DNA of 33,507 nt from NCBI GenBank assembly GCA_036676475.1, contig JAKFCU010000021.1:1-33507 (forward strand), in the 5' to 3' direction. The notes beneath the pieces were generated by a model, which saw nothing but the letters and a program-made list of their open reading frames with translations, had not been told where the DNA came from and did not search any database. The position numbers and the translations under genes are program-made. The first letter of the stretch is position 1. Each line of letters starts with the position of its first letter. This stretch comes from LC029 sp036676475. GTDB taxonomy: Bacteria > Bacillota > Bacilli > Aneurinibacillales > RAOX-1. Positions 18,401-26,533 of this stretch are shown piece after piece.

Positions 18401-18747
18401 TTCCTAGGTTCTTTAAGCTTGAGAAATAATTTTTTCTCTTCTAGAAAAGAAAGAATATCCGATTCTTTCCTATATGTCTTGTTCGAGAAATTTCCCGATA
18501 GCATAGAAGGGGTATCTCCATCCACAGACTGAACCGTCAACCCTTTCTGGGCGTAACGTTCGTGGCCAATACTCTTCTCTACTGATTCTTTCTTCTTTTT
18601 CCCAATCGCCCTTTCCTTTTTCGCCAACTCTCTGAAGTCATTAGATACAGGTTGTGTGGTTGTTTCAGCCCATGTCACAGTTGGTAAAAAAGTCTGCATG
18701 ATAATGATATAACTAAGCAAAGAATATAAAAATCTTTTCTTTATCAA
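15433..18747 (-). CDS. Secreted M4 (thermolysin-like) metalloprotease with PPC domains and C-terminal dockerin
   Basis: 1104 residues, started by TTG at 18747 with GGAGAT about 9 nt upstream. Signal peptide about 1-27, then an FTP/PepSY-type propeptide (about 75-265). In the M4 catalytic domain (about 270-575) the zinc motif HEYAH is at 402-406, the third ligand Glu426 in NESISD and the catalytic-loop His485 in GGVHTNSG, so all key residues are present. After it come two pre-peptidase C-terminal domains (DVDWFKINV, DDYYQFTL), an Ig/CARDB-like domain (about 830-950) and a third PPC domain (DDYYVFHI). The end is a dockerin: DFDHDGDQDSEDLESLKDSYG, then a second loop closing in GIVDVFDIISWIKKYNP. 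PPC domains are often cut off on maturation, so the dockerin could be lost or could retain the enzyme at the surface. Divergent from the SpoIID-like operon. Confidence 0.95.
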   Translation of the reverse strand: MIKKRFLYSLLSYIIIMQTFLPTVTWAETTTQPVSNDFRELAKKERAIGKKKKESVEKSIGHERYAQKGLTVQSVDGDTPSMLSGNFSNKTYRKESDILSFLEEKKLFLKLKEPRKELSFKKKSVDKKENVHYRFQQKFQDIPIYGAEVIVHTDRKGSVYAYNSKYQQPDRIRVNIKAGISKDRAAQSAISYVESTQNLDLSPNTQLVSQSSKELIIYPFKDKYYLAYHIQLSFKQPQLGRWMVFVDAHTGNVINGFNTLAHEGAVMGTGMGYFGEQRTFPAFQTSSGVILKDMTRGQATIDTIDFQTWNHVSDQDGHFDDEQQKTAVDVHYYGGVVYNYFYQHFNRLSFDNRNSSVPIYVHVDEFGEPMNNAYWDGTGLYFGDGDGNYFSPLSSQLDVVAHEYAHGVTEYSAGLEYYGQSGALNESISDIFGSLIEGDWLIGEDVFTPAIPGDALRSMENPALFNQPGHMDDYVYTFNDNGGVHTNSGIPNRAAYLIATSLNQQGIDGKDRLGQITYWALNYFLGTTSDFNDARNGFLLAAQTLYGIGSPEYMAVDEAWRSVGVPYEEDEEIPVELEDPYEENDTFSEASLIEWGSHKPYLSSSVDVDWFKINVTEDTHMAISFGDYEIYADGRYTMEIYDANSNLLQQFDSGLLYSDNELPFYGEFTRQQVAPGTYYLKVYSNNEVYGQTPYLFTVTQDYFELNDVPSEASFLQLGDSIQSYLTHSNDDDYYQFTLTENKKVEISLSELPGDYDLYLYDSDAPENWIAFSVNDLNISEKITMPLTPGTYYVKVWPFGVATPLTPYRLTLHEETIDEYDSQFTWYQEYVASYRGKEVEVLVDLLNSGAQEWDSEQVKLGVAGGNAVSGSDKVFDGGNVLFGETWYTSIKLQVPNQLGDYIVPLQMYREDSSGQKIFFGQKVEVHVKVVDDPLEPNNWYTEASPIIGGQPVTSEVSYWADDDYYVFHIDQEQDVSIHLSNMSADYDLYLTDKNGEDVGVSETEGMSDEVITAHLMPGFYYIIVWAYDFTETGDQTYRLLLDAETVDAAEGDFDHDGDQDSEDLESLKDSYGETGVTEKNINDQGHSTGIVDVFDIISWIKKYNP

Positions 18748-18822
18748 GACACTATCTCCTCTCTTACTTCTATAAGGATTCTTTTATTCTAGTAAAATAT
18801 ATTCCACGTAAATTTCACCAAT

Positions 18823-18852
18823 CCTCCCTAAGACTCAAAGGGAGTCTTTTTT
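18823..18852 (+). promoter_or_regulatory. Terminator hairpin with a competing stem in the leader of the SpoIID-like operon
   Basis: AAGACTC (18830-18836) and GAGTCTT (18842-18848) form a 7-bp stem with a 5-nt loop followed by T's to 18852, a small intrinsic terminator on the plus strand. There is no gene upstream on this strand. CTCCCT (18824-18829) can pair instead with AGGGAG (18839-18844), which would destroy the terminator stem. This is the layout of an attenuator, about 85 bp before the TTG at 18936. Confidence 0.35.
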
Positions 18853-18935
18853 CCTATTAAAATATAGTTAATTTTTGCCGATAATGAACAAGAGAGATTC
18901 ATAGAAATTTAATTAATGGAGAGGAGAATTTTTAC

Positions 18936-20840
18936 TTGAGTAGGTCTAAGATAAATCTCATCATCACACTCATCTGTACCCTTCTGATGCAGCTTTTGGA
19001 CCCCGCGTTATCATATGCGGAAGAGATCCCCTCATCAAATCTAGTATCTGTAAAGCTAGTCAATAACATTGGGAGTATGACTAGCCTTTCAATTGACTTG
19101 ACTGGAGACTTTCAACTGAAGGAGAATAGCCAATCGTATTCAACATCTTCGTTAAAAGTTCAAACCGATCAAAATGCACTTGTTCTATCTAAAGGTTCAG
19201 AAATCTTATATCGGGGTTCTTCCATCACTTTCCTTCCAGATACATATGGAGTGAATTCGATTATTAAAGTGAACTCCCAACCCTACTTAGGTCAAATGCA
19301 ATTTGTCCTAGAGAACGGTTTATTTATCCGTCCCATCAACACCTTACCTATGGAAGATTACTTAAAGGGAGTTGTCCCCTTAGAAATGCCCGCTTCATGG
19401 GAATTGGAAGCTCTGAAAGCGCAAGCCATCGCGGCTAGAACTTATGCGGTTCGCAGGTCCAATCAAGTTATCGATGATAGCATCAATTTCCAAGTCTACG
19501 GAGGATATAAGTGGTCTGAAAAAAGCACAAGAGCGGTTGAAGAAACAAAGGGGCAAGTTATTCAACAGAATGGGCAGTTAATCGATGCTCTATATTCTTC
19601 TTCCAATGGCGGGATGACGGAGGCAAGCGAAAGTCTATGGCAGCCTACTTCCTATCTGCTTTCGCAAACCGACCCATATGATCCGCAAAATAAATGGAGC
19701 CTATCCTTCCAAAAAACGCAGATAGCACTAGAAGGAAAGGATCTCCATCATCCCGAAACCTGGTGGGATCAAACAAGGGAAGCGGATCCTAGTATTAGCC
19801 CTTCTATTAAATCCTGGTTACAGCAAAACGGGTATGAAAATCATGATCTAAAATTAGTCCGCATCACGAATCTCATTTTCCATTCCGATCGTACACCAGG
19901 GAACCGAATCAAAAAGGGAATGATGGGCCTAGATTTCCTTGCCAAACACCCAAACCATGGATTCCTGCGAAACACAGACGGATCCCTGCAAGTGATTCAT
20001 AAGGATTTTGTAGATGTGCCTGCACCCTCTTTACGAAAATTGCTTGGTGGGGGTAATCGGTTTAAAAGTTATTTCATCGACTCCCTCTCTGATGATAACA
20101 ATAGCTACGCGATTCATGGACGAGGATTCGGTCATGGGGTGGGGATGAGTCAATATGGTGCCAATGAAATGTCTAAGCAATCTAAAACAGCAAAGGATAT
20201 CTTAGCCTTTTATTTTTCAGGAACTGCGATTACGACCGTTGGAAAGGTGGAACAACTAGAATCAGAACTAGAAACAGCAACTCCAACCACACCTGCGATT
20301 CCGGTAAATCCTCCTGTATCAGCAGCGGAACCCGTTCACAATCTGAAGTTGTCTAGTCCGACGTTTTCCTTAGGCTCCAAGGAACCGATTACGATTCAAT
20401 ACACGCTACAAAAACCGGCCACCATCTCTGTTCGCGCTTATGATGAAAAAGGGAACATTCGACGAGTCATAATAAACAATAGTAGTCAAAGTGCTGAAAA
20501 CAAGATCGTTTCTTGGGATGGATATGGGCTAGGTGTTGGAATCTACACTATTGTGGTGGAAGCCACCGATGAAAGCGGAGTGAAAAGTAACGTTACCTCC
20601 AAAATTGAGTTTGTGACAGCTTCTTCATTTAGGTCAACGGGTTTAGCGAAAAAGGGGATCATCAAGTCTACCGTTTTGGTTGGTGTTCGACCCCAGCCCT
20701 CCTTTCAAGCAAAGCCCTCTAAGCTGCTAAAGAATGGCGATAAAGTAGATATAGTAGGGAAGAATGATCGTTGGTTGAAGGTCAAGTTTGGATCTGTAAT
20801 AGGTTTTGTTCCTGATAATTTTATTCAAACGACAAAATAG
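18936..20840 (+). CDS. Exported SpoIID/LytB-domain protein with FlgD-like Ig and SH3 domains
   Basis: 634 residues, TTG start at 18936 with GGAGAGGAG upstream. Signal peptide about 1-28. Residues about 130-430 are a SpoIID/LytB domain: PMEDYLKGVVPLEMPASWELEALKAQ appears as two adjoining blocks with Glu150 in the position of the SpoIID catalytic glutamate, followed by RTYAV, and later HGRGFGHGVGMSQYGANEM. SpoIID acts as a lytic transglycosylase on glycan strands lacking stem peptides; non-sporulation members are amidase enhancers or wall remodelling proteins. About 470-560 is a FlgD-like Ig domain (SWDGYGLGVGIYTIVVEATD), and the last 65 residues form a bacterial SH3 domain (VRPQPSFQAKPSKLLKNGDK). 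It heads a plus-strand operon; the next gene begins 46 bp on. Role in wall remodelling is by family. Confidence 0.9.
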   Translation: MSRSKINLIITLICTLLMQLLDPALSYAEEIPSSNLVSVKLVNNIGSMTSLSIDLTGDFQLKENSQSYSTSSLKVQTDQNALVLSKGSEILYRGSSITFLPDTYGVNSIIKVNSQPYLGQMQFVLENGLFIRPINTLPMEDYLKGVVPLEMPASWELEALKAQAIAARTYAVRRSNQVIDDSINFQVYGGYKWSEKSTRAVEETKGQVIQQNGQLIDALYSSSNGGMTEASESLWQPTSYLLSQTDPYDPQNKWSLSFQKTQIALEGKDLHHPETWWDQTREADPSISPSIKSWLQQNGYENHDLKLVRITNLIFHSDRTPGNRIKKGMMGLDFLAKHPNHGFLRNTDGSLQVIHKDFVDVPAPSLRKLLGGGNRFKSYFIDSLSDDNNSYAIHGRGFGHGVGMSQYGANEMSKQSKTAKDILAFYFSGTAITTVGKVEQLESELETATPTTPAIPVNPPVSAAEPVHNLKLSSPTFSLGSKEPITIQYTLQKPATISVRAYDEKGNIRRVIINNSSQSAENKIVSWDGYGLGVGIYTIVVEATDESGVKSNVTSKIEFVTASSFRSTGLAKKGIIKSTVLVGVRPQPSFQAKPSKLLKNGDKVDIVGKNDRWLKVKFGSVIGFVPDNFIQTTK

Positions 20841-20886
20841 GCGGAGATTCTCCATTTATTATTGAAATACAAGGGGGGGGAATTCT

Positions 20887-23394
20887 TTGAAGAAGATGGT
20901 GTTCAGGGCAAGTCTATGTATTATATTGATTTTCAATTTAGTATTCTCCACATTTCCTATTTATGCCGATACCGAGGAACCTGGAGTAAGCGCCAAAGGC
21001 AAGCACATGATACTTGGCACCTATAAAGATGATCCGATATTGTGGGAAGTACTAGAGGATAACAATGGAAAATGGTTGCTGCTGTCAGACAAGATCCTCA
21101 CGATTAAGTCGTTTGATGCCCATGCATCCTCCAACTATACGATTGATCCGACTTATTGGATGTGGTCGGATTTGCGAAAGTGGCTTAATGCAGAAAGAGA
21201 CGTTGTCTTCCCTCTTTATAGTGATTCGGAAAATCAACTTTCCTATGAAACAGAGCAAGGATTTCTATCCTATGAAAACTTCTCTTCTTATGAGAAATCA
21301 CTCATTTCACATTCCTATCACGACATTTTGACGGAAGATGGAATGAATAGATCGCTGGATTCCAATGGAGTCTTGCCCGAACCATTAGTCATATCCGAAC
21401 AGAATATACCTAGTTATGTCCAGACCGTTTCCTTAAAGGCAAAATCAGCGGAGGATCGTGTATTTCTTTTGGGATTGGATGAATTGAGGAAAAAGTATAG
21501 CCCAACCAAGAAAAGTATTCAAGCCGAGTTAACAACCCATGCCAAGCAAGAATTAAGCCAGATTTCACCTGAAAGTGATTCCAATAAGTACTGGGTGCTT
21601 GACCCTCTTATGAAAAAGGGATTGGGCGTCTATCAAATGTATCCTTTCGATTTTGACCCTGATCAAGCAGCCGATCGTTTCCATGGATTTATCGGTGTTC
21701 GTCCGGCCATGTATATTTATCCGTCTGCCGATATGATCGGGGATGGCAGTAGGGATAATCCCTACCGCATTGATCCTCCACCGAAGAAGCTGGCCAGCTT
21801 GACCTCTTCGATTACGGATAACTTGACCCTGGAGGATGACCAAAAAGTACCGATCAGTCTTACCGCTTCATATAAAGACGGTTCGACAGAAGACGTGACA
21901 GCCAAAGCACAATGGACCCTTAAAACGGCAAACAGCTTTCTTATTGAACCGACGGGAATTACACATGACGGTGATATCGCCTACGATGAACTTCGAATCG
22001 GCAAGAACGACTTGGAGGCCAACTTCGAAGGAAAATCGATTTCATTTTGGATAAACAAGCTTCAGCCGCCTCCTCCCCCGCAACCGGTCAGTGGATGTTC
22101 GACGCCAGGACTGAACTTGGCCTTGAGTCGTGTTCTGGGAAAATTCGAGGATACCGGAGTAGAAGGGGTTTGTAATCCGGAGTTATATATGTTTGATGGA
22201 AATCAATGGACAGATCAACTTGATTTACGCGCACGAGTCGAATTTGTCTATAAGACCGTTTCCGCAAAGGGTAATACGGATAAAGTATTCAATAAATACT
22301 TTTTCGAGAATTTGGATTATGGACTGTATTGGTACAATACGGCCAACTCCTTCAAAAAGGACCGGGAGCAGGTGGAAACCACGTTCTTTGATCCGTCTAA
22401 ACCCACCGTTATCTACGTCCATGGCTATGAATATAACACGACTAAAGATTTGTTTAGAGAGACCGGCTATTCTGCTGACCGCAACACGAATATTTGGGAC
22501 CGATGGAAAAGTGAAGGTTGGAATGTAGGAGTGTTCTACTGGAACCAGTTTTCCGACGAATTGCCCTATAATGATGTGTTAAAGGTTCCCTACATGGCAG
22601 AACAAAAAATTTGGAATGCAGATGGTGAGGCACGCATGCGCTGGAGAACCCCGGATGGGAATTTCCAAGAATTCGACATTCAGGGAAAAAGTGCATCTGA
22701 CTTATTCTTTGAGGCTTATACCGAAGCAATGAAGAAATATACAGGAAACGGCATTCGGGTTGTCGGCCATTCCTTAGGCAATCAAATGGCCATTACCATG
22801 GTGGATAAAGTTCGGGAAGCGATTGACCAGGGAGAATTGGACGAGTCCCTTCTGCCTGGCCGCGTATCGCTTTTGGATCCGTTCTATTCGGCAGGCGATT
22901 ATGACTTTATGCCCGATAATCGCTTTGGAGAGAATTACCGGACAGGGGAAGTGGCTGTCCAGATGGTCGATAAACTTCGAAGTAACGGGGTGGCCATCGA
23001 TCAATATCAGTCTTCCTTTGCCGTAGACAATCCATTTTCCTTCCTCGTTGATCCAAACGAGGATCTGAAGAGTCGAACTGCCTTTGTTCACTTGTGGCCA
23101 GAATACAATCCGATCTGGCTTGGAGCCGCTGCCGTGGAGAAAAACCATGTGGTCGCGCGTGACTGGTATTTTATGTCCTTGACCAGCCAGCCTGTTCGGT
23201 CATGCTGGGTTCTTAATCTGTCCGGTTGGAAAATCCCCAATTTTACGGACTATAAAGTTCCGACTGCCTTATCTACAGATGAAGATATTCGGCAAATCAT
23301 GAGGGAGCCCTATAAATTTGAACAAATATACGGCAATAACAATCCGGATCCTAACGGATGCTGCTTCGGGCGGGAGGCGTATCATCGTGAATAG
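20887..23394 (+). CDS. Secreted DUF6273-like domain fused to an Ig-like domain and an alpha/beta hydrolase (lipase-like)
   Basis: 835 residues, TTG start at 20887 after a G-rich AAGGGGGGGG tract. Signal peptide about 1-28. Residues about 35-295 resemble DUF6273 (ILGTYKDDPILWEVLEDNNG, SDLRKWLNA, RVFLLGLDEL, GVRPAMYIYP), a domain of unknown role often seen on Firmicute surface proteins. About 300-400 is an Ig-like region, followed by a PPPPPQP linker. From about 495 an alpha/beta-hydrolase fold is visible: KPTVIYVHGYE for the oxyanion strand, nucleophile elbow GHSLG with Ser629, and candidate Asp in SLLDPF and His in AFVHLW. This is consistent with an esterase or lipase; the substrate is unknown. 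No dockerin is present. Its last codons overlap the start of the next gene, so the two are likely coupled. Confidence 0.8.
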   Translation: MKKMVFRASLCIILIFNLVFSTFPIYADTEEPGVSAKGKHMILGTYKDDPILWEVLEDNNGKWLLLSDKILTIKSFDAHASSNYTIDPTYWMWSDLRKWLNAERDVVFPLYSDSENQLSYETEQGFLSYENFSSYEKSLISHSYHDILTEDGMNRSLDSNGVLPEPLVISEQNIPSYVQTVSLKAKSAEDRVFLLGLDELRKKYSPTKKSIQAELTTHAKQELSQISPESDSNKYWVLDPLMKKGLGVYQMYPFDFDPDQAADRFHGFIGVRPAMYIYPSADMIGDGSRDNPYRIDPPPKKLASLTSSITDNLTLEDDQKVPISLTASYKDGSTEDVTAKAQWTLKTANSFLIEPTGITHDGDIAYDELRIGKNDLEANFEGKSISFWINKLQPPPPPQPVSGCSTPGLNLALSRVLGKFEDTGVEGVCNPELYMFDGNQWTDQLDLRARVEFVYKTVSAKGNTDKVFNKYFFENLDYGLYWYNTANSFKKDREQVETTFFDPSKPTVIYVHGYEYNTTKDLFRETGYSADRNTNIWDRWKSEGWNVGVFYWNQFSDELPYNDVLKVPYMAEQKIWNADGEARMRWRTPDGNFQEFDIQGKSASDLFFEAYTEAMKKYTGNGIRVVGHSLGNQMAITMVDKVREAIDQGELDESLLPGRVSLLDPFYSAGDYDFMPDNRFGENYRTGEVAVQMVDKLRSNGVAIDQYQSSFAVDNPFSFLVDPNEDLKSRTAFVHLWPEYNPIWLGAAAVEKNHVVARDWYFMSLTSQPVRSCWVLNLSGWKIPNFTDYKVPTALSTDEDIRQIMREPYKFEQIYGNNNPDPNGCCFGREAYHRE

Positions 23395-25666
23395 AAAATC
23401 TCGTCTATTCCTTTTGACCCTGTCTCTGCTTTTCCCTTCAGCCTTGGCTTCGGCTGAAGGGTTCATTCCGATCGTGAAAGATATAAACGGGAAAACGATG
23501 CATTGGATCCAGGATATACAAATCGAGGTTCAAAAGGATACAAACCCAATCGAAACGTGGGAACCCACTCCTTTCCATTTAGAACGAAATCTAAATAAAT
23601 CGCTTGTTGTCGGCAGTGGAAATCTGGTGTTGACGCAAGATATTGTCATCAAAGGGAATTACAAGCAGGTAGGAGGCACCTTGGATTTGAACGGTCACCA
23701 GCTCAAAATCGAAGGAGATTTCCAGCAAGATGGAGGAGTCGTTCTCCTGAATAAAGGACAGCTGGACATCCAAGGGAACTTTGTCCTTTCTACCAATGGG
23801 ACTGGTATGAAGACCGAGATGAAATTGCAGAATGAGGAGGATCGATTGATCGTCCAGGGCAGCTTTTCGTCTGGAAGGCTCACGCAACTCACCTTGGAAA
23901 AAGGGTTGATTGAGGTTAAAGGTGATTTTTCCCTTGCTGGAGGTCAAGTGGAGAAAGGCGATACAGCAAGAATTGTCCTTAATGGCACGGCCAGGCAGCT
24001 CATTCATTATGAGGAGTCTCCCTATAATAATCCACAAGTCGAAATTTGGAATCCAAATATCGCCATAGCCGAAAATGAAAACTATGTGAACCTGATCTTG
24101 CATACAGATGTAGTGTTACAAGAGGCCTTTATTTTCCACAATGGGATTTTTGATCTAAACAAACACACGCTCACCATTGGGGGTGACTTGAATCAGGTCG
24201 AGGGCCAAGTGTTGTTGAACGGAGGAAAATTATTTGTTAATGGAAATTATACATTCGGTATGATTGATGATTCCCCATACGATAAGAGTGGCTTGATCGA
24301 AATGCATACGCCCGATGATTATATCCATGTGGCCCAAAATTTCGTGGTACAAGGGAAAATCCAGAAAGGATGGAACCTGACCGATGGCGTCATCGATGTC
24401 AAAGGAGATGCTCTCTTGAATTCCGGTTCATTTAACACGCAGGATCATCACCGATTGGTTCTATCGGGGGATCAGCAGCAGCTGTTCTCCATCGCCTATC
24501 CGGAGCAGACTGAATTTGCCATTCTGGAGTTTAAAAACAATCGAATCTTGTTGGACGATCCGAATCATCTGGTCATTTCCAATAAAGGCCTCAAAATTGA
24601 GCAGCTTATCGCCCATGATTTTGTGGTGCCTAACCTCACGGTGGATCAGTATTCCAGTTTTACTTTAGGTGGAGATATGACCGTGTCGGGGAATGTGACG
24701 TTGCAAGGCGGGCTCCATCTGAATGGCCATACCCAGACAATTCAAGGGAATTTTACAGCAAGGGGAGGGTATGTCAAGTTCGATGGAGGAAAGCTGATTG
24801 TCGGGGGCGACTTCACCTCAGAACCGGATCAGGACGACAATGATTTTATGACGCTTGGAATGAACACAGCCGAATCCGAGCTAAGAATCAGCGGAAACTA
24901 TCATGCATCCGCCAGTGTGGAGGGGGGCGGCTTGATCGAGATTAAAGGCGACCTCTCGAAACGATTATATAAAACAGACGCAGTCCAAGATTTAAGAGTG
25001 GTGCTTTCCGGCATCCGCAAACAAACCCTTTCCGGAAACATCACCACAGACATTCTGGAGCTCGACAATGCTTCGGGTGAAGGTGTTCACTTTGCAGATG
25101 ATTTTGATGTCAACGTACAAAAGCTGTTCCTTCATCGCAATCAAGCGGTCTATAAGCAGGAAAATGAATGGCTTTACACCTTCCCTGACTATGATCAGGA
25201 TGGATTGAAGGATCATCTGGATCCGGATCCGATGAGTCCGGCGGATGATGTGCTGGATTTGAAGTATGCTGATTCAAACGTTCGAAACCAGGTCATCTAT
25301 TTATCCACCACCATTCCTCCTTGGAAAATTCAGGTGGAATCGGTCGACGGCATTGTCGTTCTTGACAGGGAAGGAACCGTCGTGGCCCGCTGCCGGGCGG
25401 CCGAACCAACCGTGGCTCTGTTTTTTGAACCGGTGACAACGGGGATGCAGGAGAACCAAACCTATCGATTAATCATCCCGAAAGACATCATTCGAGTGAA
25501 TGGCATATTGAAAAACAAAGCGTATGATATCGAGTTTGTAGCACAGGGGGACTCCCCGCCGCCTGATCCAGTTGATGTGATCGATTTGTTTGACATTATT
25601 CATATGGCGAAGACAAACCCGCAGGAGCTTCCACAAATCATTCAGCAGTATGGGAATAATCAGTAA
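23387..25666 (+). CDS. Secreted beta-solenoid protein with degenerate dockerin-like tail
   Basis: 759 residues from GTG 23387, which overlaps the upstream stop by 8 bp and has GGGAGG about 10 nt before it; an upstream in-frame ATG (23318) would bury the signal peptide and is rejected. Signal peptide about 1-26 (ending ALASA). Most of the chain is made of beta-solenoid elements: DLNGHQLKIEGDFQQDGG, DLNKHTLTIGGDLN, GGKLFVNGNY, HLNGHTQTIQGNF. These have the same grammar as the 1611-residue protein but lack its DSSNDHRG and YDYWATAYNF blocks. A DYDQDGLKDHLDPDP calcium-loop element is at about 605-620, then an SbsA-like domain. The tail VDVIDLFDIIHMAKTNPQEL, then IIQQYGNNQ, matches the dockerin-like tails elsewhere but has lost the DxNxDG calcium loop. 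No clear terminator is seen in 25667-25819. Confidence 0.85.
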   Translation: MNRKSRLFLLTLSLLFPSALASAEGFIPIVKDINGKTMHWIQDIQIEVQKDTNPIETWEPTPFHLERNLNKSLVVGSGNLVLTQDIVIKGNYKQVGGTLDLNGHQLKIEGDFQQDGGVVLLNKGQLDIQGNFVLSTNGTGMKTEMKLQNEEDRLIVQGSFSSGRLTQLTLEKGLIEVKGDFSLAGGQVEKGDTARIVLNGTARQLIHYEESPYNNPQVEIWNPNIAIAENENYVNLILHTDVVLQEAFIFHNGIFDLNKHTLTIGGDLNQVEGQVLLNGGKLFVNGNYTFGMIDDSPYDKSGLIEMHTPDDYIHVAQNFVVQGKIQKGWNLTDGVIDVKGDALLNSGSFNTQDHHRLVLSGDQQQLFSIAYPEQTEFAILEFKNNRILLDDPNHLVISNKGLKIEQLIAHDFVVPNLTVDQYSSFTLGGDMTVSGNVTLQGGLHLNGHTQTIQGNFTARGGYVKFDGGKLIVGGDFTSEPDQDDNDFMTLGMNTAESELRISGNYHASASVEGGGLIEIKGDLSKRLYKTDAVQDLRVVLSGIRKQTLSGNITTDILELDNASGEGVHFADDFDVNVQKLFLHRNQAVYKQENEWLYTFPDYDQDGLKDHLDPDPMSPADDVLDLKYADSNVRNQVIYLSTTIPPWKIQVESVDGIVVLDREGTVVARCRAAEPTVALFFEPVTTGMQENQTYRLIIPKDIIRVNGILKNKAYDIEFVAQGDSPPPDPVDVIDLFDIIHMAKTNPQELPQIIQQYGNNQ

Positions 25667-25819
25667 GAAAAAGAATAGGCTTTGTTCTCTTTTCAGGGGG
25701 CAAGGTCTTTCTTTCATTTGAATTTACATGAGACCATAAATCAAATCGTGTTATTATTGCTATTGATGCTGCTTTTTGAGGAGAAATAATAACGTAGAGA
25801 AATCGGGTCCTTACATAAT

Positions 25820-25860
25820 AAGAACCCACTCCGGTAAACCATTTACCTACGTGGGTTCTT
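25820..25860 (-). terminator. Rho-independent terminator after the lipoprotein gene
   Basis: AAGAACCCAC (25820-25829) and GTGGGTTCTT (25851-25860) are perfect complements, with GGTAAA/TTTACC pairing inside. On the minus strand the stem runs into TTATTATG. It lies 5 bp after the stop. It may also stop readthrough from the plus-strand operon. Confidence 0.75.
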
Positions 25861-25865
25861 CACTT

Positions 25866-26510
25866 CTACATCCCCAGTGCCTTTTTCACCTGAGCCATAG
25901 CCTTATTTTTTGCGCTGTCCAACTCGGAGTAGTAGGTGCTGCGATACTCATTTACCTTTTCGGTTGGGAGTTGATGGGAGACCAGCTCTTGTTTCATTCT
26001 GGCAAGGACTTGATTGACTTTTGCTTGAGATTCTTCTTGGATCGCCCTTGCTTTACTGGAATACTTAGCAAAGATGGCTTGCTTCGTCGCCTGTTTAGCT
26101 CTAACATCGGCAAGAGCACCGCCATAAAGAGACTGCAATTCACCTACATAATACACTCTTAAATTGGTCAGTTCTTGTTTATATTTACTGGATATTTGTT
26201 CTGCGGTTATGGTTGGAGCTTGGGATGCCGCCCCTGATGGAGAGGTTTTCTCTTGTGTTTGCCCGCCCTTCACAGCTTCTGAAGCCGCTGGAGGCTTTAC
26301 AACCGTATTTTGATCCGATGAAACAGGCGTAGAGGTGTCTGTTTCCTTCTGTTGATTGTCTGGTGATGCCGGTTCTTCTTGTACAGGTGACTGCTCTTTC
26401 TTCCCTGATTCTTGAGTGGTATTACTTGGATGATCTTTATCTTGGGAAAAACACCCCGCCATCATCCCTGAGACGAGGAGGAACATCAAAACGATTTGCC
26501 ACTTTTTCAT
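25866..26510 (-). CDS. Lipoprotein with coiled-coil C-terminal half, ABC-operon partner
   Basis: 214 residues from ATG 26510 (AGGGGG about 10 nt upstream; GTG 26516 is an alternative). The N-terminus MKKWQIVLMFLLVSGMMAGC is a lipoprotein signal with Cys20 as acylation site. About 20-110 is a low-complexity E/P/S/T/Q linker. The C-terminal 100 residues are strongly helical and likely coiled coil (SKYKQELTNLRVYYVGELQS, RAIQEESQAKVNQVLARMK). I do not recognise a named family. It follows the permease by 23 bp and is the last gene of the operon. In MacB systems a periplasmic adaptor (MacA) is typical; this protein could be a shorter functional stand-in, but that is inference. Confidence 0.8.
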   Translation of the reverse strand: MKKWQIVLMFLLVSGMMAGCFSQDKDHPSNTTQESGKKEQSPVQEEPASPDNQQKETDTSTPVSSDQNTVVKPPAASEAVKGGQTQEKTSPSGAASQAPTITAEQISSKYKQELTNLRVYYVGELQSLYGGALADVRAKQATKQAIFAKYSSKARAIQEESQAKVNQVLARMKQELVSHQLPTEKVNEYRSTYYSELDSAKNKAMAQVKKALGM

Positions 26511-26533
26511 ATCCACACTTCCCCCTTTTCCAC

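Noticed and set aside
23318..23386. Longer N-terminus for the 759-residue solenoid protein
   Set aside because: The extension lies inside the upstream gene, lacks a ribosome binding site and would place charged residues before the signal peptide; GTG 23387 has GGGAGG.
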